Shown here in pieces: positions 1 to 14,500 of a DNA stretch of 64,000 bases. This DNA comes from Reclinomonas americana ATCC 50394. Its lineage: Eukaryota; Jakobida; Jakobea; Jakobida. The number at the start of each line of letters is the position of its first letter. Within the stretch, counting starts at the first letter, position 1. The position numbers were made by a program, and so were the translations under genes. The stretch is from positions 319,812-383,811 of the forward strand of contig PS015054.1 of NCBI GenBank assembly GCA_048213135.1, given 5' to 3'. The notes under the pieces are model-generated. The model worked only from the letters and a program-made list of their open reading frames with translations, did no database searches and was not told where the DNA came from.

Positions 1-3000
1 AGCGTAAACTCGCTCTGCGACTTGACGTTGCGTTGCACCTAGTCTCTTGCTGTCTGTCTGTGTCTGTTGCCGACTGATTCAGTTCTGCGCTGCAGCCTAC
101 GACTTGCGAGGTTGTCGGTTCATTTGAGTTCCAGAACGGTGACGATGGAGAGAGCGCTGTGGCCAAGGATGCGCCGCTGTTGCACTTTGGTGTTGTTGAC
201 GAGTTCCCGTCGCTGTTGCTGGCTTCATCGCTCAAGAACAAGCGGCCGTACGCCATGTCGTGGACCGGCGACAAGTTGGTGGTGCAGCCACTCACAGTTG
301 CGTGCTGAGTGAGCGAGTGTGTGCGAGAGCAGCAACTCACTGTGCGCATGCAGACGGACGAATCTCCGGCGTTCGGCTCCGTGTGCCCTGCCATTGTTGG
401 TGGGGTGCCGTGGACCATGGTGCTGCACGAAGATGGCTCGCTTAGTGCCTGGCGACTTACTGATGTGCGACTGCGAACTCTTCGCGTCGGCGTGCGCTCT
501 CCTCACCTGCTGGCGCGCAAGAGCGAGTTCTTCTCGCGCGCGTTTGCCACCATGGCCAGAGAAGATGTGCGTCTACGTAGTCATCGGAGCAGCAGCAGCT
601 TCTGCTCGAAGAGTGTCCTCATTTCTCGAATCGCTTGCAGAGTGCCAGCGAACCGTCGATCGACGCTTTCGAGCGCAGCCAATGCGACAAGGGCAGCATT
701 GTGTACAGCGGCGATTTCTCGTCCGTGTACAGCGCCTCGCAGCTGCGTAGACGTCTGACCAGCAATCCGGAAGATGGACACGTTGAGTCACCGGTGGAGC
801 GACCGACGCTGCACATTGCGTGCCAGAAGGCCGATTTGGTAAGTGTTCACTCTCCTCTTGTTTTGCACTCTCGGTTACTGAAGCACCCCGATGTTTTGAG
901 CGCAGGTAATGGTGGGCGCTCGAGTGTTCCTGGGCCACGGCTCACCCAACAACATTCCGTCGTACATTCAACTCACCAACTCGGGACGCATGATTCCGAC
1001 GATGCAAAACTGTGAGCGCTTCTACGACGTGCCGCTCTCGCTGAATGAGATTCGTGAGGCAATGAGCAACGGCAACAAGGTTTGGCGTGTGCGTGACGAA
1101 GACTTGACGCACGAGTACGCATCCTCAACTGCCCCATCGCAGTTTTCTCTCACGTTTGGTCCGCCACCCACTGGCAACGCCGGCTGGATCAATGCGGTTG
1201 ACGTGTATGTGCGTGCGCGTCCCGAATTCGAGGCGTCCATCGGTGCGAGCTCCGCGGCATCTCTGCAGCACGGTAATCAAACGCACACACGCGCGCGTCT
1301 GTTGTTGTGGTTCGATGCTGACCACGATTCTCAGCGGCGGCCACGGGAACCGTAGATCCGCATCTGCTGTCTCTCATTCGAGACACAGAGCCGCCTCGCG
1401 AGCTTGCCTCGCTCGTCGACTGCGTGAGTGTCGTTGGTTCGGCGCTGTCCGTCGTACCGCGCGCTGCCACTGAGGTGCGTGCATATATATTCAGTGAACG
1501 TGAGCGTGCAGGTTCGCCGCTCACTGTGCTGTGACAGGCTGTCCGCGAGCGTGTGAGACGTCTTGGTGCGCGTGTGCTGGGCGACCCCGAGTTTGACGCC
1601 GTCGCCGCCGTCATGAAGCGTGCACTCTTCTTCCTGCCCTCGGGTGGCGTCTCCGTGAGTCTGCCCGAGCTCAAGGCCGAACTCGGATTGGCCTTTGTTG
1701 ATGATGTGGCACGGGTGCGTAACGAGCCACCCATCCAGCATTCTCTCTCACGCCTGTCTTCTGATGTGTGTGTTTGTGCGCAGTTGTCTCGTGCGCCGCT
1801 CTCCGTCGGTGATCTCGAGGCTGCCGTGCTGGTCCTCCGCAAGGTCAGTGTTGCCGCCGGGTGTGTGTGTGTGTGTGTGTGTATATCGTTGCTTCTCACC
1901 GAGAGTGTGTGGTGTCGCAGGCATGCAGCCGCGGTGTCAACGTGGTGCACTCGTTCGCATCACTGCAGTACGTGCTCGATTCGTACACGACCTTGTGTCA
2001 GTCGGCGGCCACTCGAGCGCAACTGGACCGCCGCTTCGTGCTCACTGGCATTGGTCAGATGGTGTCGGCACTGTGCTTGTACGCCTGTTCCGGCAGCGTG
2101 GTATGCAACTCGCACGCAGATTCTCGCTGTTGCGGCATGTCTAATGTATCTGACTGCGTGGGTATCACACACAGGGCGACGAGGAGCGCGAGAAGCGCCT
2201 GCGGGCGATTGTGACGCCGTTTACGGCGCTCCTCAGCAGTGCGGAGCACTTGGAACGCTCGGTGGTGTCGCGAAGCTTTGCGGAGTTCATGTCGGTGCAG
2301 TGCCGTAAGAGCTCCAAGGGTTGCGTCTCGCCCGCTGCCGTGTTTTTTATGTTTATGCGGTGTGGTGGGTGTCCAACACTTTCTCCGACTCCCGCAGCCG
2401 CCAATGCCGGGTCGTCGCGAGCGCTGCAGTTCAATCTGCGACCACTGGTTGAACTCCTCGTGCACATGTTCTCGGCCACAGTCAGCGAGACGTCGGCCTT
2501 GCGCGCCGTGCAGTACTTCCAGACGCTGCTGCTCACCACGCAGTTTGCACTGGCATTGTCGCCCTCTGATGCGGACGCCATCAGTGCGCTGCTGGTGGAC
2601 AACTTGTGGAACCACCGTGCGGTGGTGGAGGGCCTGCACAGTGCCGCCACTCGTTCTCGCTCCAGCGAGCTGTCTGTCTGCGTTTTGCTCTTCTTCGTGT
2701 ACTTGTTGCGCAAGGATCGGCGCCTTCGCAAGCCGCTCACGCCGCTGGAGGAGGTGGCCAAGCCGAAGAAGTCCACAGTGTCCGCCTCCATGGCTGCCAT
2801 CTGGCGACGCCTGATGGGTGATGGTGCACTGGTCGACCGCCTGCTGGCTGCGGTGCAGTCGGTGGTGCACGCACCTCCCTCGCAGGTTGCTGCCCCTGCC
2901 GCGGCTGCCGGTGGCGCCAGTGGCGCGGGTGGCTCAGGTGCCAGCGGTGCCGCGGATGGCTTGTTGTGCCCGCCGGACGACGACTTGACCGACCACAACT

Positions 3001-6000
3001 TTGCGCCGTTCTTTGTGCCATCGTATGTGCGAGCCAATCAGCCCGACATTTTCCGCCACTTCCACTCGCTGCTTCTCGGCAACGCTCTGCGTCTGCTGAC
3101 CACGGTGTACCGCGCGTATGAGCTGTCTGGCGAGCCGCTGGAAGTGATGCGCAGTGACGGTATGAGCCGCACCCGTGTTCGCTGAGTGACCAGCTCGCTG
3201 ACTGCTTTGCGTCGTTATATTTGGTGGCTACAGCCTGGACGGAGTTGCTGCCGTCTATTATCTCGCGCACCGAGTTCGCGCTGTGTCGCAACCAGGCGAA
3301 GCGCTCGCTGTTGCAGCTTGTCGGCGACAAGGTCGGTCGAGTGTGTTTCTTTTGTTTGTCTGCCCGTACATTGTCTGACGGCGGCGCACGTGCGACACAG
3401 GATCGTTTCTATGAGCTGCGCGACCAGTACGCGTACGCAGCGTCGTTCCGCACGCTGGTATCGTCGGGCTTCTGGGAGATGGAGAAGTCGGAGAGCATTT
3501 CGGACGAGATGCTGGAGGCATTGGCCATTCTGCGAGCCATCGGAAAGACTGCTGTTCGCCGCCCGGCAGAGTGGTCGCGATTCCTCGCCGCCGAAGGCTC
3601 CTCCTTCCAGCAACTGGTCAGAATGCACTTCCGGCTGCACAGTGGATCGCGGTCGACCATTCTGCTTCTGCTGGCCACGGCCACCTGCCGCGTCGCCGAC
3701 GACCCAGTGCGCGAGCATCAAGTGCAAATGGTCTGTCGGTGTTGTCGATGACCAAAAAATCCCTGCGTTGTTGTGTGACCACTCGGTGCGCAGGTCGAGC
3801 AATTGCGCGACGATCGCGACTTGCTGACGCGTTACGTGGACGAGAGTCTGTTGGGAAGCGCCGACTCGCAGGTGCGGCGCAACACACAGTGCAGTCTTTC
3901 GGAAACTCAGCGAGTTGTGTCGACTGATCGCACGTGCCCCACAGATGCGCGCTCTGACGGCAGAGTTCCTGTTTGGTGTGTACCGAGCTGGAGACGATGC
4001 CGTGCGTCGTTTCTTCTGGAAGCTGTTTGTGGAGCGTGTGCGGACAGTGGCCGTGCATGGCTCGTGGTCGGATTCGTTCTACTCGCTGGTGTGCCGCGTG
4101 ATGCACGAGTCGGTGATCCCCGATCCCGAGACCAACATTCCGAGTTGCGCGCACGAGACGAGCGCCGTGCATTGTGTTTGTTTGTCTCATTCCGCGCGCA
4201 CAGAGTTCCTCGAGGTGTTCCGCGACGTTCTGCAGGAGTGCAACTCGTTCCTGGCCAACCACGAGAACTCGCACATTTACAAGGCCCTCCAGACGCTGGT
4301 GTCCTTCGACGGCTACTACCTGGAGGTGCATCCGTGTGCGCTGTGTTCGGCGTCGGCCGATTCGCACCCGGAAGACGTGAAGATGGACGAGGTGCGCACG
4401 GAAGTCAAGTACACGGACAAGTCGGTGTACTACCGGCTGGCCTCGCGACAGCGCATTTCGCGCATCGCTGTGCGTATCCAGGACCCGAACCCGCGCCGCC
4501 TGGTGCGCAAGATTGGCATCTACTACAACAACAAGGTGAGTGGATCGTGTGCATGTTGGGAGGGGAATGGTTCATGCGACACTTGGCTTGCTCACTGCGT
4601 CGTGGTGGCAGCCGGTGAATGACGTGAATGAGCTTCGTGTGGATCCGTCGCGCCTGCATCGTGTTGGTGCATTGGTCCTGGAGCGCTCGCAAACCGTGGC
4701 CGAGTTTGACCTGCCTGTGCCCGTGGTGGCGCTGAATCTGCTGATCGACTACGAGGAGTTTTATCCGAGCACGTCGGTGAGAATGATGCGCGCGCGCACA
4801 CGTGCCGGCATTTTGAGGAGACTGACTGTCTGCACAGCTCGCACCGGAACGCATGACTTGCCCACGCTGCACGCGTCCGGTGACGGATTCCCACGGCAAT
4901 TGCCAGTGCGGCGAAAACGCGTATCAGTGCCGCAGCTGTCGCAGTTGCGGAGATGAAAGCATGGGGCGAGTAGGTTGGTCTCGTCCACTCTAATCTCTCC
5001 CTCTGTTTTTTTTCTCGCTGCAGACATCAACTACGACAACCTCGATGCCTTCCTGTGCAACGAGTGTGGCTTCAGTCGGTACGGTCGTTTCGAGTACGTG
5101 CTGTCGGTGACGCCGAGCTTTGAAGTCGGTCACATTGACTCGGAAGACGGTGCGTTGCCGTATGAGAAGATAACCGAAGAACAAAAGAAGAAACTCATGT
5201 GCGTGTGCAGAGGCGGCCAAGATCAAGAAGCTGGTCGACGAGCAGACGGAGGCCAGCCATCGATACTACGAGCAGCTGAAGCAGAGTCGCACGTCGATCC
5301 TCCAGCTGCTGCGGCAGATGCGCGACACGCCTTCAGTGGCCGGTGGCGCCGGTGTCGGCAGCGGCAGTTCGCGGGTGTGTGTTGTTTGACTCGCATTTTG
5401 GCGGCAGTGTGGGGGATGCTTGCCATCTCACAGTGTTTTGTTGTTTGGAAAGCAGGCGGCGCGTGTGAATCCGCACATCCTTCCGTTGGCGCAGCTGTTC
5501 TCCACCGAGTGCCGCACCACCTTCCAGTCGTTCACGCAGAGTTCAATGCTGCTGGCGAACGCACGTCGCTCCCTCTCTCTCTTCGAGACGCAAGCCGACG
5601 ACGGTAATTCTGTGTCTCGTTGCACTCCAGCCGGCGGCAGGGTGTGGTGATGGTACTGACTAGGTGCTTGTTCACCAATGCAGAGACGTACATTCCTGTG
5701 AGCTCCTACTGCTACAGCTGCAATGTGCAGCTGGTGTCGTACTGCCTCACCTTCTTGAAGATTGTGTGCTCCTCGGAGGTGTGATTTTGTGGTTGTCGAC
5801 TTTTGCATCGTCGAATGACAGGTGACTGACTGCACACAACCGCCATACGCAGCTCAAATCAAGCGTGTCGGAGTACTTGGTGTCTGGTGGCTTCGTGCCC
5901 GAGTTGCTGGCCAACATGCAGCAGGGCAACTCGGAGACTCGCGAATCCGCCAAGAATGTGCTGTGCCGCATCTCCGAGTGCAGTGTGGAGGCCACGCAGA

Positions 6001-8512
6001 TCGTGTCTGCGCTGCTCAAGGCACGTGCTGTCCTTAATTGAATTGCCATCTGTCGCTCACTAACTGCGGTGCTCTGCTTCGACAGGAGAAACTGCGCTTT
6101 GTGCTCAGCCAGTATCGCTCGCTCGACGTGAGTGCGGCAGTCGGCGAAGACATGCAGCTGCTGACCGAATTGATCTCGCTCACCGACGACCGCTGGGAGT
6201 CACGCATGAAACTCGGTGCGCCACTTGTCTTGTCACTCTGACGATGGATCGCCGTGTTCTTCTGACGTGCATGGCGGCAGTGTTGGAGTTGCTGTTTGAC
6301 GCCATCAATCTCGGCATCGCCAGTCCTGTGGTGGCAGAGGAGGTCATTCTGCCGCTACTGACCGCCGTCAAGACCTACGTGCAGTGGAGCGCCGACCAGG
6401 AGGGTGCCAAACAGGAGGGCAGTCGAGGTGCGCATCGTCCCATCTCTCTCTCTCTCTCTCACAGACTTCGCTGTGTGCTCATTATTTGTTTTTTCTTGCC
6501 GCAGTGCCCTTCGAGGCGTGGGCCGAGAGTCGCTACACCTTTGAGATGTTCACGCGCGGCGAGGTGTCGCCCAAGTCGGAGCCGGCGTCGCCGTCGAGTG
6601 GACAGCCGCACGTGATGGCGTCGCCCGATTGGCTGAAGAAGCTGCTGCTGTGTCGCAGCTCACGCGCAGTGCGTCAGGAGGCCGTAACTCTGGTCACGCT
6701 GTTGTGCACTGGCAACGATTCGCAGTGCGTCACATGTTTTCTGTTGAAGCGCGATGGTGATGGCTGTGGACTGATGATTCAGTGTGCACAGCCGCCGGCC
6801 GTTCTTGCGCTACCTGACCACGCTTCTCGAGGACGCGATTCAGCTCGGCGACAGGTCGGAGGAGTTTTGTGGTCTCTACGGTGCGTTTGTGGAGAAGGCA
6901 GAGGACAAGAAACTGCTGGCATCACGAGTTGCGTTTGTCGATCAGCCACGTTCCCGAAAAGAGAAAATGCCCGCCCTCTCACGAATTCCCGCAGGGCTTC
7001 CTGACGCTCCTGATGCGTCTCATTCGCCGCGAATCCTCACGCCTGCAAAAGATGGAGGGCAGTCCGTCTGGCGACGCTTCGCAAGGCTTCTCCATCAAGT
7101 TCCTCACGGACCTGCTGGACGCTTTCTTGAAGATCCCCGAAATCTTTGCCGTGTTCAAGGAGGGCCGGGGCGTCGACGGACTGCTTCTCTCGTTCCTCTC
7201 GCTTCGGTGAGTGAGATGTGTGTGCCTCTCGAACGAGACTTGTCTCATGCTGCTGACATGCTGCGATAGTGGTCTGATGATGCAAAAGACCAAGCTGACG
7301 GAGGACTCGGCCAGCACGCTCAACACGATCCTCACCCGCTTCCTCTCCGAGTCCGATGAGCAGAAGCGCAAGTACGTTTCGGCTTGCGTTCGCGCGCTGG
7401 CAGTGTTGCGTGCTGTGTTGTTTTGCTGCATGTGTTTTCTCTCTGGCATCTCATGCGGCAGCAGGTCGACGGGCGACCGCACCACGACTGTCGTGTTCAA
7501 CGAACTGGCGCGGCTCACGGTCCCAGAGAAGAAGGAGAAGGACTACGAGCTGGAGCTGCGCAAGGCGCGCTCCCAGGAGGAATTCATCCGCGGAACGATG
7601 ACCCGAAACCCTTACAAGAGCTCACAGATTGTTGCGTCTCTGCCAGCAAATGTCTCTTGTTATGTGCGTGTGTTGTTATCACTTCCATGTGACTCACGTT
7701 TCTCTCTCTCTCTCTTGCGCGTAGGGACCGCTGATGCGCGACGTAAAGAACCGCATTGCGCGCGACTTGGAGCTGTATGTGGACGAGGACTTTGGCATTG
7801 AGTTGCTCGTGGCCAATCACATCATCAGTCTCAATCTGCCAGTCAACCTCGTGTACGAGAAAGTGTGGAAGAAGCGGCCGGAGAGTCGCAACGAGGCCGG
7901 CGGCGAGGCACCCATGGTCGTGATTTATCGTCTGCAGGGCCTCGACGGCGAAGCCACTGGTTGCGTGACTTGCTGTCTATCCTATCCGTGTGTGTATGTG
8001 TACATTTTGTGGCCTCTGACTGTGGTGTGCGACTCGGCAGAGGAGATTGTGGACACTTTGGAGGAGGAGAAGGAGGAGGAGGTGGATCCGGAGGAGAAAT
8101 TCCGCCTGACCAACGTGATGGCCGAGGTGCGTGGTGTGCATCCTGTGTGCTGTTGCGACAACAAACCGCCCAATCTGTGTGTTGCCTCTTGTCAGTGCGG
8201 TGGCATCGAGATTATTGCCGGCAAGTTGGCACGCATCGACTGCTTCTACAAGCATCGAGATATGGCGCTGGCGCTGCTTCATTTCCTCTCGTACTGCTCC
8301 AAGCTCAAGGTCAATCGGCAGCGCTTGTTGGAGATTGGCGCGATTGACACGTTGTTGGGTCGCGTGCGTCTGGCCCTGGAGGAGGCCGACGCGGTCATGG
8401 CGCAGCAGCTGTTGGAGGTCACAGAGGAGGTGGTCCGTGAGGCCAACGAGATCGCCGTGCGTGTGTCAGACGAATCGTCACCGTCGGTGGCCGCCACGTC
8501 GGATTCGACTGC

Positions 8513-8543
<31 letters not shown>

Positions 8544-11425
8544 TCGGTGGCGACTGCGGCGGCAGAGTCAAGCACGACACCCTCTGCCGTCGTGTCCTCT
8601 GCGTTTGGCTGGGAGGTTTGCACTGGACTCGACGATTTCGTTGTTGTGCTTCGTCGCTAACCCCCCTTTTCTTTTCTCGGTTGCAGGCCGGCAAGGACAA
8701 GTCGCTGGATCACTTGCGCTTCTTCCTCGATCATTTGAGCAACGATCTGGTGCGCTCCAGCCCGCCGATCTTCAACGCTGTTGCCAGGCTGTTGGCGTTC
8801 TTGACACAAGGCGACACACGGGCAATGGAAGTGCTGGTGGCCTTTTTCCAGCCGACGCTGGACTTTGCGGAACTCGACGCTGTCGCACAGCTCATCCCCG
8901 ACCGCATGTACATGGCCGAGCTGTTTGTCAAGGTGGTGCAGAGCATCACCGGCGATCGCAACGGCAACGCCTTCAAGGAGTGGCTGGCCGGCAGCAGGGT
9001 GGCCTCGGACGTGTTGCAGTACATCAACACCATGCTCGCGCCAGACAAGCGACAGGACTTGGCATTGTGCGTTTCTGTGATCTCTTGCTGGATACGTGAG
9101 AACATTGTCTTTCACTCATTCCACTCTCCCGCGACGCAGCTGGTCCAACTCACTGGCGGGTGCAAGCTTGCCGCTTGTGTTTGACTTGCTCGAGGGTGAG
9201 TGTGGAGCGAGAGGTGGTGAGCACGGAAGGATGACAGTTTTTGCGCTGATTTCTTGTGTGCATGCAGCGCTTGGACGGTCGTGCCCGCGCTTCCAGGAGC
9301 GCATGATTGAGGCCGGCGTGGTGGCATGCCTGCACGCAGTCGAAAGCTATCTGTCCACTGAAAAGGAAGAGAAGAGGGCGACGTCGCAGGCGGAGAAGGT
9401 CCTCGACTTTTTCGCCGAACATGGTGAGTTGCTTCGTGGAGCTGCGTGTGCGGGCTGCACTGCTGCTGTTGCGAATTGCTGACCTGTGGATGACTGGCAG
9501 GCGAACCGCACTTGCAGGAGGCCATTAAGAACCAGCGCGATGCGACGAGGTTGGAGAAGAAGAAGAAGGCAGATGCGAAGCGCAAGGTCTTGTTTTTTTG
9601 ATTTTCTTCTGAACCAGGAGATTCTTGTATGCGCGGTGATGCTGACGAATACCTCTGTGTGATGCGTGCAGGTCATGCTCGAAAAAATGGGCATCCAGCA
9701 GCAGGCCGGCTCCGCACGTCTGGTGTCGACGGCTGTGGTAGCGGGCGTCGACGACATTGCACCGGAGACGGGACTCGCTTGTGTCGTGTGCGACGAAGGC
9801 TACGTCAACAAGCCGGGCGAGTTGATGGGCATCTACTGCTTCTCCAAGCAGGCCGATCTTCGCCGCTCCGTTGGTGCAGCTCCCGAGGTCTGTTCGCAGC
9901 GACCGCAGCAGCTGCAGCACACTGTGAGTGTGACGCGTGCTGACTGACGACGCGATGCGCCACGCAGGGCGGATACTCGACGGTGTCGCACTTCAATGTG
10001 ATTCACTACAACTGCCACCGACGTGCTGTGGAGGCCGACCGCAACACGCGGCCACCCAAGCAGGAGTGGGAGGGTGCCACCGTGCGCAATCAGCATACGC
10101 GGTGCAACAGCATGCTGCCAGTGTTCCACACCAGCAACGATCGTGCCGAGTACACGCAGGCGATTGAGGCGTACTGGCAGACGCAGTTCAACCATGTTGG
10201 GCGATTCGATTCGAACCGCGTGCGGCTGCTGGTGCACGACATCAAGGTAGTGTCTGCGAGAGATGTAGTGTTTTTTGTGATGTTGACCTTGGGTGCTGAT
10301 TGCGTGTGCGGTGGCACAGAATCTGGTGATGCGATTTGCACGTCAGCAGTCGTTCTCGGAGGACGCGCATGGTGGCGGCACCGAGAGCAACATGAACTTC
10401 ATCCCATTCCTGTTGCAGATCGCCATGTTCACGCTCGACGAGCCGAGTGTCGGCGGAGGTGAACCGTTGCGCCGCCAGTTGGAGCAGGTGTGTGTGCCGT
10501 GCTGGGTTGCGTGTGCTCTACTATGTTCCTCACAGTTGTGAGCTTTTCGGGTGCGCGCAGAGCCTGTCGGAATTCGTCAACCAGACTGACGAGGAATCGT
10601 GGGTGGCCAGCTTCAATGAGGTGGACGACGTTTTCTACATGGCCGTCCTCTCGTTGCTGTTCATGACGGCGGAGGAGTGGGCCGTTTGCAAGTTACGTCG
10701 CCCGTCACCACGCAGTCACTTACATGCTGTCGCGATTCACACTCTGTGTGTGTGTGTGTGTGCAAAGGACGAACTTTGCGCTGCAGGCCATGCTTGCCAC
10801 AATGGCGGAGGTGTCGGAGTCGGAAGAAGTTGAGTGCACGCACACTGTGCTCCCATTGTATTGTGTTTGTCGAGTGACTGAATATGGGGTGGAATGCACA
10901 GGTGTCTGAGTTCTCTCGCGGACGCATCGGCCTGATCTTCATGTCGATTGTGCACAAGATCCACCGCTTCTTCCACAAGCGTGAGGCGCCGGCGGCGATG
11001 CCCGAGGGTGAGATGCGGATTGCGCACGACTCCAGTGATCCGCTCGTGCAGCAGCGCAAGCAGGTGTTGGCCAGTGAGCATGAAGAGGTCGGCAAGTACT
11101 TTGGAGGCGAGTTGTTGAACGCGTACCACGAGGAGCTGACGCAGTTTGAGGAGTTTGACGAGTTCTTCGACTTTATGAGTTGCGGGCGTGTGCACACTGT
11201 GCACGTCGAGTTTGACGGCAGCTTACACGCGCAATATCCCACGCAGGAATTGTCGACACGGTGGCCGGCAAGGGCGCCACTGCCGAACTGGTGGAACGGT
11301 ACAACCAGCTGGCACTCTCCAATCCCGTGATTGTGCAAGCCGATGTGCCTGTGCACGACGCAGGCCGCTCGTACGCGGGCGAGTACGCGGAAGAAGAGGA
11401 CTATGAAGGGGAATTCGAAGAGTAG
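1..11425 (+). CDS. UBR4: UBR4 (BIG/pushover) E3 ubiquitin ligase, C-terminal part, 5' cut by window
   Basis: A giant N-degron/quality-control ubiquitin ligase; several dozen exons, roughly 2,900 codons here. Joined exons follow the C-terminal half of animal UBR4 in order. A beta-sandwich segment lies at about 910-1270. A second (about 4380-4770) ends in a Cys-rich zinc segment, CPRC..CQCGENAYQCRSC..FLCNECG, at about 4845-5090. A long helical part follows, including the GPLMRD block at 7725-7750. The C-terminal hemi-RING begins near 9769 (CVVCDEGY) and continues past HYNCHRRAV (about 10004-10030) to the catalytic module. The UBR box must lie upstream; it is not seen. The frame enters at base 1 (RKLALRLD), then an intron at 27-95. 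Stop TAG at 11423-11425 follows an acidic tail. A short poly-Ala tract is coded near 8512-8555. Identity is secure; some exon borders are approximate. Confidence 0.93.
9769..11400 (+). other. UBR4 hemi-RING and C-terminal catalytic module
   Basis: This part of the UBR4 gene codes the E2-binding end of the ligase. Visible landmarks in order: CVVCDEGY at about 9778-9801, GYSTVSHFNVIHYNCH across the splice near 9968, the CNSMLPVF segment near 10105, VRLLVHDIK at about 10219-10245, and MRFARQQSFSED at about 10327-10362. The Cys and His ligands expected of the half-RING are present, so the ligase looks catalytically intact. Confidence 0.8.
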
Positions 11426-11540
11426 CGATTGTGGCAGTCAGAGCAGTGCTCTTGTATGCGTAAACGAAAAACTCTCTTCTCTGCGACGAAAAATGTGTAC
11501 AAGCAAGCAGTCCTCCTCTCTCTCTCAGTGCGACAGCCGC

Positions 11541-14500
11541 CTATCGCTTCTCCTTGAACATGAAGCGGAGCGCAAGATACGTGAGCACCTTGGTCGCCAC
11601 GATGGAGAGCAGCAGCCAGATGCAGCTCCACCCGCGCGAGTTGATGCCGATACCGAGATCCTGCAACACTGCGTCGCCCGGAATAGGGCACGGGACGAGG
11701 GCGCCTTCAACGCACGGGAACTCCCGATCGTGGAACTCTGTGTGGAAAACGCAAGGCAATTGAGTGGGGAAAACATTTGCTGCAGTGCGTGAAGCGAGAC
11801 ACAGTACCGCCCACAGCAATGCCTTCGAAGCCGTAGCGGAAGAACGAAATGGCTTCGGCCCTGTACGTGTCGAGCTGGGTGAGTATTGAGAGGGGAAAAA
11901 GTTACGAAGAGAATACGCACCACACGTAAAAGTGCGGAGTGCCCTTGACAAAGAATTTGGAGAATAGGATCTGTGTGTGGCACGTATGCGTGAATACACA
12001 AGTTCGTCGATGCGCGCACGGACAGACGCAAACCATGAACGAGAAAATCAAGCTCATAATGGCGTTTCCACTCGTCTGCACGATGCAGCGAGTTGAGCAC
12101 ACACAGAGTGAGAATCAGTGGTGGCGAGTGAACGACGCAACAAAGTTTGGCAGGGCGGCCGAAATCATCTGGTTGTACGACGCTCCAGTGCTGAGAACGA
12201 GCCACGACAGCAGAACGAACCACATGAAGAACTCGAACGAGGAGTTGAATCCAACCTGCGAAACTCATCCGTTCAGCCGTGTGTGCGGGCGGGGTGAGTG
12301 CCGAAACCCACGCTCACCATCCAATACACCATGGCCGCGTACATCAGAGTCAGAACAATCGAGCTCGGAATGTCCAACAGTGTCGAGGCCACCCAGTATG
12401 CACTCGTGCGGTAGTAATTCGAGGCATTCTCGCGCTGGAACAGTGCACGCTCCTCCATCACTGCGACCATGGCGCAAACGCAACACTCTCAGCTCCATTG
12501 CTTTCCCCACCACACAGATGTGTTTGGCATCGAGACGCAACAACGCGGCATGGCAGGGAACGAAGATAGGCCGAGATAGGTGACGCAGAAGAAGAGGGCG
12601 CTGTATCGATCTGGGCGCACATACCACACGAGAATGAGAGACGGAGAATGACAAACAGACAGCAGGCTGGCAAGTGTACCGCGGATGGTGTTGACATTGT
12701 ATGCGATTTGCCAGTAGACTGTGCGTGTCGTCGTGCGAGTGAGTAAGCAACAAGCGTGCGAAGCAGGTGCCGGTGCGCGACAGCAACAGTACCGGTGCCA
12801 GTGAGAAGAGCCATGACGAGATTCACAAACAGGCGAACCCACACAACACTCGGCTCGCGCATCATGTACAAGAAGCCACGCTTGGTGATGTGGTAGGTTT
12901 GCACGAAAAAGTTGGTGGCGTACAGACTCTCGCGCTGCAAGCGGAAATAAACGTGTCAGAGAAGCGACACTGCCATGTGAGCGCATCACGCAATGCAGGC
13001 TACCTGTTTCGATCGTCGGCTGCTGGGCTCATCAGAGTTGACAGTTCGCATGGGCGACGCATCGGGTTGCTGCAACAGACGACCCAACTGCACACAGATA
13101 ATCCTCGTGTGAGTCACGCTCCCTGCTGCACCTTCCACGTTGTTTTCGCCGCACACACAAACCTCGGCTTTTGTGTCCCGCGCAATCGAGCTGTTGCGAT
13201 AGGCCTCGACCAGCGTTCTCTTGATGGAGCCAACGGATTCTCGGCGCTTCAACGCCTGCGGGCTCTCAGGATCCTTTGCCGCCAGCAGCGTCGGTCCCTT
13301 GTCGGTGAGGATGTCCACTGCAGGATACAATGAGGTCGTACTGAATGCTGTCAACGTGGGTAGCGAGGGAGGACATACGGAAAAAGTCGGACGGGTTGCA
13401 GAAGCGGTCGCACGCGTAGCCAAGTGACTCGAAGTACGGCAGGGCGCCCGCCGCCTCGCCAAAGTACGCCGTCTCACCACCTTCGGCGAGCAGAATAAGG
13501 CTGTACAACACGGGAGTGGGGAGGACGTCAGAGGCGAGGGCCGAGAGGAGAGAGTGTAGTCGCACTCCAGACGCACCGATCAAACAAGTGGAAAATGTCG
13601 CTGCGTGGCTGATGAATGCTCATCACCACAGTGAGATTGTTGGCTCTCGCAAGTTCCACAATGGCTTCCACAACAGATAGGGCGTTGCTGCCTGTGATTG
13701 ATGCACGCCTGTGCAGTGAGCAGCACTCGAGAGAGGTCAGGAGGGGACAGCAAAGCGAACCATCGAGGCCAGTGGTGATTTCGTCCTGTGACACACCGCG
13801 TCAGTGGCATGGGGCGACAACGACGCGATGACTGTACTGTCGTTGAACACTCACCAGGAAGAGAATGCTCGGGTTCGTCACCAACTCAACACCGATGCAC
13901 ACACGACGCCGCTCGCCTGTGTATGATGATGAGTCAGAAGTGGGAAGTCTTCTTGCCAAGGAGTGCGCACGTTACCTCCAGAGATGCCGCGCTGCATCTG
14001 GTCGCCAATCTTGCTGTCGGCAACGCGGCGCAGCTTGAGAATGTCAATCACTTGCTCCACCTGCCAGCGACGCAGTGAATAACCCGCGGCGCACGCATCG
14101 AGCAGGTGAGACAGCACTGACCCGCTGCTTCTTCTCCTCGTGCGAGACGCTTGGCGGCAGTCGCAGCGACGCCGAAAACATCAGAGTCTCACGGACAGTG
14201 AGGCACCTGCACCACACTCGTTAGAAGCAAGAGGAGGCAGAAGGTGGAGGAGGTGGAAGAGACAGACCGCAACAACACATCGTCTTGCATCACATACGCT
14301 GCAGAGTCGACATCAGCACACATCACTCCTTTGCTACTGAGCACACACCAGGCAGCACAGAGGGGTGCGCACCAGAGATGCGCTTAAAGTACTTGTCGGG
14401 AACGCGTCCATTGATCTTGATGGTGCCCGACATGTTGGCCGGGTCCTTCCTGCAATCACACACACAAAGCGCCACTCACTCCTCTGCAGTTGTCTCTTGA

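Noticed and set aside
1861-1882. GT/CA microsatellites (also near 10741, 24841, 25925, 32990, 53717)
   Set aside because: Common inside introns and spacers here. They are simple sequence without evidence of a defined function.
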